Source of the DNA: Planctomycetota bacterium
Lineage (GTDB): Bacteria > Planctomycetota > J058
Direction of reading: 5' to 3'
DNA length: 64,000 bases
NCBI GenBank assembly: GCA_023954375.1
Contig: JAMLIC010000016.1
Location: forward strand, 112,041-176,040
Below are positions 60,039 through 64,000 of the stretch, one piece after another. Positions within the stretch are counted from its first letter, which is position 1, and each line of letters begins with the position of its first letter. Position numbers and translations under genes: made by a program. Below the pieces are notes generated by a model. That model was not told where the DNA came from and did no database searches. It worked only from the letters and a program-made list of their open reading frames with translations.

Positions 60039-60575
60039 TCAGAGCTGGTGCGTCATGCCGGCGGTGATCCCGCACGACACGAGGACGGCCAGGAAGAGCG
60101 CGAGGAGCGCGAACAGCGCCGCGCCGCGCCAGCGCCGCTCGCGCAGGTAACCGATCGGCGCTTGCAGGTAGGCGACGACCTCGCGGTTCGCATCGGCGAC
60201 CGCCGGCAGGGTCACGACCGCCAGCGCCGCCAGCCCGCCCGAGGCCCACGCGGCGACGCGGCAGGCCCTCCCCAGTTGCGCGGCGAACGTCCAGGCGGGC
60301 ACGTCGCCGCGCGTCAGCTCGCCCGCGCACCAGGCGAACGCCACGGCCGCCGCGCCGAGCGCCGCCGCCGCGCGCAGGCCGCGCAGCGTGCGCCGGTCCT
60401 CCGCGTCGGCGCGCGGCGGCGGCGCGCCGCAGCCGAGCGTCGGACATCCCCTGACCTCGGCGCGGCAGCCCGGGTGGAGGAGCGTCCCGCAGCCGGGGCA
60501 GGGCGCGGCGCGCTCGGCCGGGCCGTGGCAGAAGGCGCAGCGCAGGGGCGAGGTCGCGCGGGGCTCGACGCGCAC
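60039..60575 (-). CDS. RING-like zinc finger membrane protein
   Basis: A 178-residue protein, GTG 60575. Residues 10-50 hold eight metal-ligand candidates (CAFCHG, PCPGCGTLLHPGC, VRGCPTLGC) that resemble a RING/treble-clef finger of the kind found in planctomycete membrane proteins. Three hydrophobic helices follow (about 68-88, 105-128 and 150-172). It is the second gene of a two-gene operon, three bases after the thioredoxin-like gene. The zinc finger probably faces the cytoplasm. The function is unknown. Confidence 0.78.
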   Translation of the reverse strand: MRVEPRATSPLRCAFCHGPAERAAPCPGCGTLLHPGCRAEVRGCPTLGCGAPPPRADAEDRRTLRGLRAAAALGAAAVAFAWCAGELTRGDVPAWTFAAQLGRACRVAAWASGGLAALAVVTLPAVADANREVVAYLQAPIGYLRERRWRGAALFALLALFLAVLVSCGITAGMTHQL

Positions 60576-60578
60576 CGC

Positions 60579-61574
60579 CTACGACCCGCCGCCGGCGCGG
60601 CGCTCGGCGAGGGGGCGAGGGTCCCGACGTGCGTCCTCGAGGAGCGCCAGGAACTCGTCGAGGGTCATGTCGTCGGCGCCGATCAACCCGGTGACCACCT
60701 GACCGTGCTGGTTGAAGACCCAGATGTGCGGCATGGCGCTCGACTTGAAGGGGACGCCCGCGTAGTAGTCCGTCCGGTCGACCGTGAGCTTCTCGCCGCG
60801 CGCGGCGTTGTCCATGTGCCAGACGTACTCGTCCGCCAGGGCGCGGACACGTCGGCTGTCGAGCACACGGGCGTGGAACTGCGCGCAGCGGCTCGGGTCC
60901 GTGAGGATCACGACGCGCATGAGCCCCTTCGCGCGCGCCTTGGCGAGCGAGGTCTCCTCGTGCATGTGCCAGGTGATCGCCCCCACGGACAGGACGGCAT
61001 AGAGCGTGAAGAGCAGCAGGGGGAGGACGACGAACACGGCGGCGAGGCGGAGCGCCACGTTCGGGTCCTCGCGGAGCGGCGCCGCGGCCTCGAGGAGCCG
61101 CGCCCGCAGCGCCGCCCAGGGCGACGGTGGGTCTCCCGGCGCCAGCGCGGCGGGGGGCGGAGGGAGGGGCGCCTGCGGGCGGGCGGCGGGGGCCGCGGCC
61201 TCCTCCGGGGCGTGACCGAGGCCGGCCGCGGCCGCGGCCCGCGCCCGGAGCTCGCGGTCGCGCTCGGCGTCGTGGTAGCCCTCCGCCCGCGCCGGACGGA
61301 GGTCCTGGGCGCCGCACGCCTCGCAGCGCTCCTCCTGCGAGGGCATGACGTAAGTCACGTGCCCGCAACCCGCGCACGGCCGCTCGAACGCGCGCCGCGC
61401 CGTCAGGAGGCGCTGCAGCCGCTCCCGGTCGACCCGCCCGTCCTCCCACAGGATCGCCTTGAGGCTGCGCCGGACGCTGACCGCCAGGCGCAGATGCGCA
61501 TCGAGCCCCGCCTCGTCGAAGAGGCCGTCCTGCAGCGCGAGCACGTAGAGGCACAGGTCTGCGCTACGACTCAT
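60579..61574 (-). CDS. Zinc-ribbon membrane protein with thioredoxin-like domain lacking CxxC
   Basis: Start ATG 61574 gives a protein of 331 residues. Residues 5-70 are a helical head similar to the GspE-N-like modules of two kinases here (SRSADLCLYVLALQDGLFDE, LKAILWEDGRVDRERLQRLL). A zinc ribbon (CAGCGHVTYVMPSQEERCEA then CG) follows at about 77-100. A Pro/Ala linker reaches a membrane helix (about 180-203). The exported C-terminal domain (about 215-320) looks thioredoxin-like (MRVVILTDPSRCAQFHARVL, AMPHIWVFNQHGQVVTGLIG with the cis-Pro-type turn), but the active-site CxxC is SRCAQF, so only one Cys remains. Confidence 0.8.
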   Translation of the reverse strand: MSRSADLCLYVLALQDGLFDEAGLDAHLRLAVSVRRSLKAILWEDGRVDRERLQRLLTARRAFERPCAGCGHVTYVMPSQEERCEACGAQDLRPARAEGYHDAERDRELRARAAAAAGLGHAPEEAAAPAARPQAPLPPPPAALAPGDPPSPWAALRARLLEAAAPLREDPNVALRLAAVFVVLPLLLFTLYAVLSVGAITWHMHEETSLAKARAKGLMRVVILTDPSRCAQFHARVLDSRRVRALADEYVWHMDNAARGEKLTVDRTDYYAGVPFKSSAMPHIWVFNQHGQVVTGLIGADDMTLDEFLALLEDARRDPRPLAERRAGGGS

Positions 61575-61774
61575 GGGCCCAGCCCCCCGCCGGATCATCA
61601 CGCGGTCTGGCAAGCCTTGCAACAGGTGCATGACAGCCGCGAGCGCGGCGCGCTCGCGGCCGGGCCAGCCGGGCCGGGGCCGCTCCTGCCGCGCGAGCCG
61701 TTCACGCCCGAGCCTGGACGCCGCCGCAACGGGCCGGTGCGCCGGCCGACCGGGCTGCCTGCTAAAACGACCCG

Positions 61775-63430
61775 GTGAAGATCGAGCCGGGGGTCGTCCT
61801 CGCCGACCGCTACGTGGTCGAGCGCACGCTGGGCCGGGGCGGCATGGGCGCCGTCTACGAGGCGCTCGACCGCAAGTTCGGCGCGCGGGTCGCGCTGAAG
61901 GTCGCGGCGGCGACGGGCGCCGGCCACGACGAGTTCAAGGCGCGCTTCGCCCGCGAGGCGCGCATCGGGCACCTGCTCGGGCGGCGGCGCGGCGTCGTGC
62001 GCGCGCTCGACTGGGGCGAGCTGCCCGACGGTGTGCGGCTCTACGTGGCCATGGACCTCGTCGCGGACGCGCGCCCGCTCGACCTGACGTCGGGGACGCT
62101 CGACGAGCGCCTCGCGCGGCTCCAGCGCGCGGCCGAGATCGTGGCCGACGCGCACGCGCAGGGCGTCGTCCACCGCGACCTCAAGCCGGCCAACCTCCTC
62201 CAGGGCGCCGACGGCGAGCTCTACCTGACCGACTTCGGCCTCGCCAAGGCCGCGGGCGACGAGGCGGCCGACCCCGACGGCAGCGCGGTGACGGCGCTCG
62301 TCACGCAGAGCGGCCTCGGCTTCGGCACGCCGCTGTTCATGGCGCCCGAGCAGTTCGACGACGCCAAGCGCGTCGACGCGCGGGCCGACGTCTACGCGCT
62401 CGGGGTGATGCTCTTCGTGGCGCTCACGGGGGAGTACCCGTTCCCGGGCGCGACCCCCGCCACGATCCTGCTCGGGCAGCAGCGCGTGCTCGAGGGGCTC
62501 AGCCCGGCCCCGACCCCGGCAGCCCGACGGGGAGACGTCCCCGGCGCGCTCGATCGGCTGTGCGCCGAGGCGATCGCGCTGCGGCCCGAGGAGCGCCTCC
62601 CCGCAGCGGCGGACTTCGTCGAGCGCCTGCGGGCGGCGCTCGGGACGCCGGGCGCGCCGGTCTCCCCGGGCGAGGCGCCGACGCGCCCGCCCGCGCCGCC
62701 GGCGTTCGCGAGCGCGGCTCCGTCCGGTGCGTCGTCCGCGCCGGACGCGCCGCCGCGCCGCCGCGCGCTCCGCGCCCTCGCCGGCCTCGCCGCGGCCGTC
62801 GCCGCCTGGCTCGCGCTCGTCGCCCTGGTGCAGCGCGGCGGGGACGCGGCGGCCGGGGTCCTGCGCGTCGTGCCGGCGGCGCTCGTCGACTTCACCGACC
62901 CGGAGGTCACGCTTCACGACCTCCCGCTCGAGGGGAAGGCCTGGAGCGCCACCCCCGACGTGCTCGTCCGCGGGGAGGTGCGCGACGCCTCGCCCGACCT
63001 CATCCAGCCCGTGATCGGCCGCACGTTCCCGCCCACGGTCGCGCTGCTCCCCGGTCGCTGGGCGCAGGTGTTCGAGGTGCCGATGCGGCTGCCCTCGCCG
63101 GGCGAGCACGTGCTCTCCCTGTGGGTCCGCGACCGGGCCGGGAACGAGACGCCGACGAGCGTCCTCGTCGTGCACCACCCGGTGACCGTCTCGGTGGAGG
63201 TCGTCGGGCCGCCCGCGCCGCGGCTGACCGGCCACGCGGTGCTCCGCGGGCGCCTCTCGCCGCCGCCGCCCGGGCCCTACCGCGTGTCGGCGACCGGGAT
63301 GGGCCTGATCCTCCAGCGGGCAGACGGGTTCGAGCTCCAGGTCCGGCACCCCGGCGCGGGTCTCGAGGTGGAGGTCGTCGTCCACCCCCCCCTCGGCGCG
63401 CCGATCGTCACGACCGCCCGCCTCCCCTGA
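61775..63430 (+). CDS. Membrane-anchored Ser/Thr kinase with extracytoplasmic domain
   Basis: GTG 61775 gives a protein of 551 residues. The kinase region (10-285) is complete: GRGGMGAVYEA, Lys42, HRDLKPAN (Asp135), DFG at 153, APEQ. A Pro/Ala-rich linker leads to one membrane helix (about 331-352). The C-terminal 195 residues are outside: two Ig-like/beta-sandwich segments (VLVRGEVRDASPDLIQPVIG, GEHVLSLWVRDRAGNETPTS, VTVSVEVVGPPAPRLTGHAV). All catalytic residues are present. It is the nearest intact gene to the graspetide precursor downstream, 223 bases away, but a regulatory link is speculation. Confidence 0.93.
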   Translation: MKIEPGVVLADRYVVERTLGRGGMGAVYEALDRKFGARVALKVAAATGAGHDEFKARFAREARIGHLLGRRRGVVRALDWGELPDGVRLYVAMDLVADARPLDLTSGTLDERLARLQRAAEIVADAHAQGVVHRDLKPANLLQGADGELYLTDFGLAKAAGDEAADPDGSAVTALVTQSGLGFGTPLFMAPEQFDDAKRVDARADVYALGVMLFVALTGEYPFPGATPATILLGQQRVLEGLSPAPTPAARRGDVPGALDRLCAEAIALRPEERLPAAADFVERLRAALGTPGAPVSPGEAPTRPPAPPAFASAAPSGASSAPDAPPRRRALRALAGLAAAVAAWLALVALVQRGGDAAAGVLRVVPAALVDFTDPEVTLHDLPLEGKAWSATPDVLVRGEVRDASPDLIQPVIGRTFPPTVALLPGRWAQVFEVPMRLPSPGEHVLSLWVRDRAGNETPTSVLVVHHPVTVSVEVVGPPAPRLTGHAVLRGRLSPPPPGPYRVSATGMGLILQRADGFELQVRHPGAGLEVEVVVHPPLGAPIVTTARLP

Positions 63431-63466
63431 CGCCGGGCGGCGACAGGGGCCCATTTTCGGGAGACG

Positions 63467-63488
63467 GTGTCCGCGTGCGGACACCGAA
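63467..63488 (+). terminator. Perfect hairpin after the kinase gene
   Basis: CGGTGTCCG and CGGACACCG form a 9-bp stem with a 4-base loop, 36 bases after the kinase stop. It separates the kinase transcript from the graspetide precursor gene, suggesting the latter has its own promoter within 63489-63653. Confidence 0.55.
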
Positions 63489-63653
63489 CGTCCGGCCCCG
63501 GGCGGGGATGCGCCGGCCCGGCCAGGATTTTCCGCGCAAGGCGGGCGACCCGGCGCGCGTCCTCTCGTTTGCAAGAAGAACCGAGCCCCCGGCGGGAGGG
63601 AGCGCGTCGCCCCGGCGCGCGCTGGCTCACAGCACACACTCCAGGCAGGACCC

Positions 63654-64000
63654 GTGACGAAGAAGCTGTTCATCGAGGAGCTCGAGCAGCGCAAGAGCAC
63701 CACCGCGCTGTTCGCGGTCGCCGGCTCGCGGCGTCGCCGGCGCGCGGCGCCGCCGCCCGGCGGCGGCGTGACGACCCTGGCGCTCGGCGAGGAGGGCAAC
63801 CCGCCCGCCCCGCCGCCCGGCAGCCCGACGACGCTCGCGCTCGGCGAGGAGGGCAACCCGCCCGCCCCGCCCCCCGGCAGCCCGACGACGCTCGCCCTGG
63901 GCGAGGAGGGCTCGGCCCCGCAGCCGCCGCCCGCCACGACCCTGGCGCTCGGCGAGGAGGGCAACCCGCCCGCCCCGCCGCCCGTGACGACCATGGCGCT
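63654..64000 (+). CDS. Graspetide (plesiocin-type) precursor peptide, 3'-truncated by window end
   Basis: The GTG start at 63654 is preceded by CAGGCAGGACCC. At least 115 residues are visible. Residues 1-38 form the leader, starting MTKKLFIEELEQRKSTTALF, with an Arg-rich run (26-30) before the core. Residues 40 onward contain five copies of TTLALGEEG (T40, T59, T78, T95 and T112, the last beginning TTMAL and cut by the window), separated by Pro-rich linkers such as NPPAPPPGSP. The block TT-xxxx-EE matches the core motif of plesiocin-type graspetides, in which Thr and Glu side chains are joined by ATP-grasp-made ester links to give bicyclic hairpins. The leader motif KLFIEEL is typical of their precursors. 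The ATP-grasp enzyme is not in the window. Confidence 0.88.
   Translation, partial: MTKKLFIEELEQRKSTTALFAVAGSRRRRRAAPPPGGGVTTLALGEEGNPPAPPPGSPTTLALGEEGNPPAPPPGSPTTLALGEEGSAPQPPPATTLALGEEGNPPAPPPVTTMA
63771..64000 (+). repeat. TTLALGEEG core-repeat array
   Basis: In-frame repeats start at 63771, 63828, 63885, 63936 and 63987, giving periods of 57, 57, 51 and 51 bases. Units 1-3 share the PPAPPPGSP linker and are nearly identical in DNA. Unit 4 has a shorter linker. The array continues past the window. Confidence 0.9.

Noticed and set aside
61598..63994. A 798-residue minus-strand ORF with GGGAGGLPSSPSA repeats
   Set aside because: The repeats are merely the complement of the graspetide core repeats. 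The rest is a shadow of the kinase.

Overview
The window is a 64 kb stretch of very GC-rich bacterial chromosome with strong third-position G/C bias. No rRNA or tRNA gene was found. The gene content points to Planctomycetota, with Myxococcota as the main alternative. It has seven Ser/Thr protein kinases, several of them fused to other modules (a formylglycine-enzyme-type domain, AAA-type ATPase plus TPR, membrane-anchored sensor tails). It also has an MJ0042-type zinc-ribbon protein ending in a DUF1570-type peptidase, PPC domains, PEGA and Ig-like lipoproteins, TPM-domain proteins and an HD-GYP protein. This placement is inference; no marker gene settles it.

Layout. 1-4.4 kb: small stress and housekeeping-type genes (DUF1330, DUF962/Mpo1-like), a glycosyltransferase and a metallophosphoesterase. 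4.7-11.2 kb: exported proteins, including a transglutaminase-elicitor-like protein with PPC and SH3 domains, a protein with a histone-H1-like Lys/Ala repeat tail, and two overlapping TPM-domain genes. 11.2-14.9 kb: a duplicated hairpin repeat, then an exported protein, a membrane-anchored zinc-ribbon phosphatase-like protein, a PEGA lipoprotein and a small conserved protein. 14.9-24.8 kb, minus strand: Lon N-terminal-like protein, a four-hairpin element, kinase-FGE fusion, comEC, and a kinase/HD-GYP/kinase signalling cluster. 25.0-32.8 kb: two translationally coupled kinase-ATPase-TPR paralogues. 32.8-35.5 kb: a degenerate palindrome-bearing tandem repeat array, broken by an IS21-family (istB) remnant, next to an HNH endonuclease gene. 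35.5-38.4 kb: lipoprotein, response regulator, histidine kinase operon. 38.5-47.2 kb: a saccharopine-dehydrogenase-like enzyme, a frame-disrupted kinase, then an NMN-adenylyltransferase-like gene, a VWA-like gene, a pyruvate-kinase-like gene and nadE (NAD metabolism theme). 47.2-61.6 kb: hybrid histidine kinase, small unknowns, a DUF1570 peptidase, thioesterase, GIY-YIG protein, lipoproteins, amidohydrolase and two membrane proteins. 61.8-64 kb: a membrane-anchored kinase, then the start of a gene cut by the window edge.

That last gene is the most exciting item. It encodes a leader containing KLFIEEL, followed by at least five repeats of TTLALGEEG separated by Pro-rich linkers. The repeat matches the TTxxxxEE core motif of plesiocin-type graspetides (omega-ester-linked RiPPs). 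It is probably the precursor of an undescribed multi-repeat graspetide whose ATP-grasp macrocyclase would lie just beyond the window.

Two coding regions (comEC and the kinase at 39.6-43.0 kb) show internal reading-frame switches that look like small indels in G/C runs, so assembly errors should be considered before biological claims are made about them.
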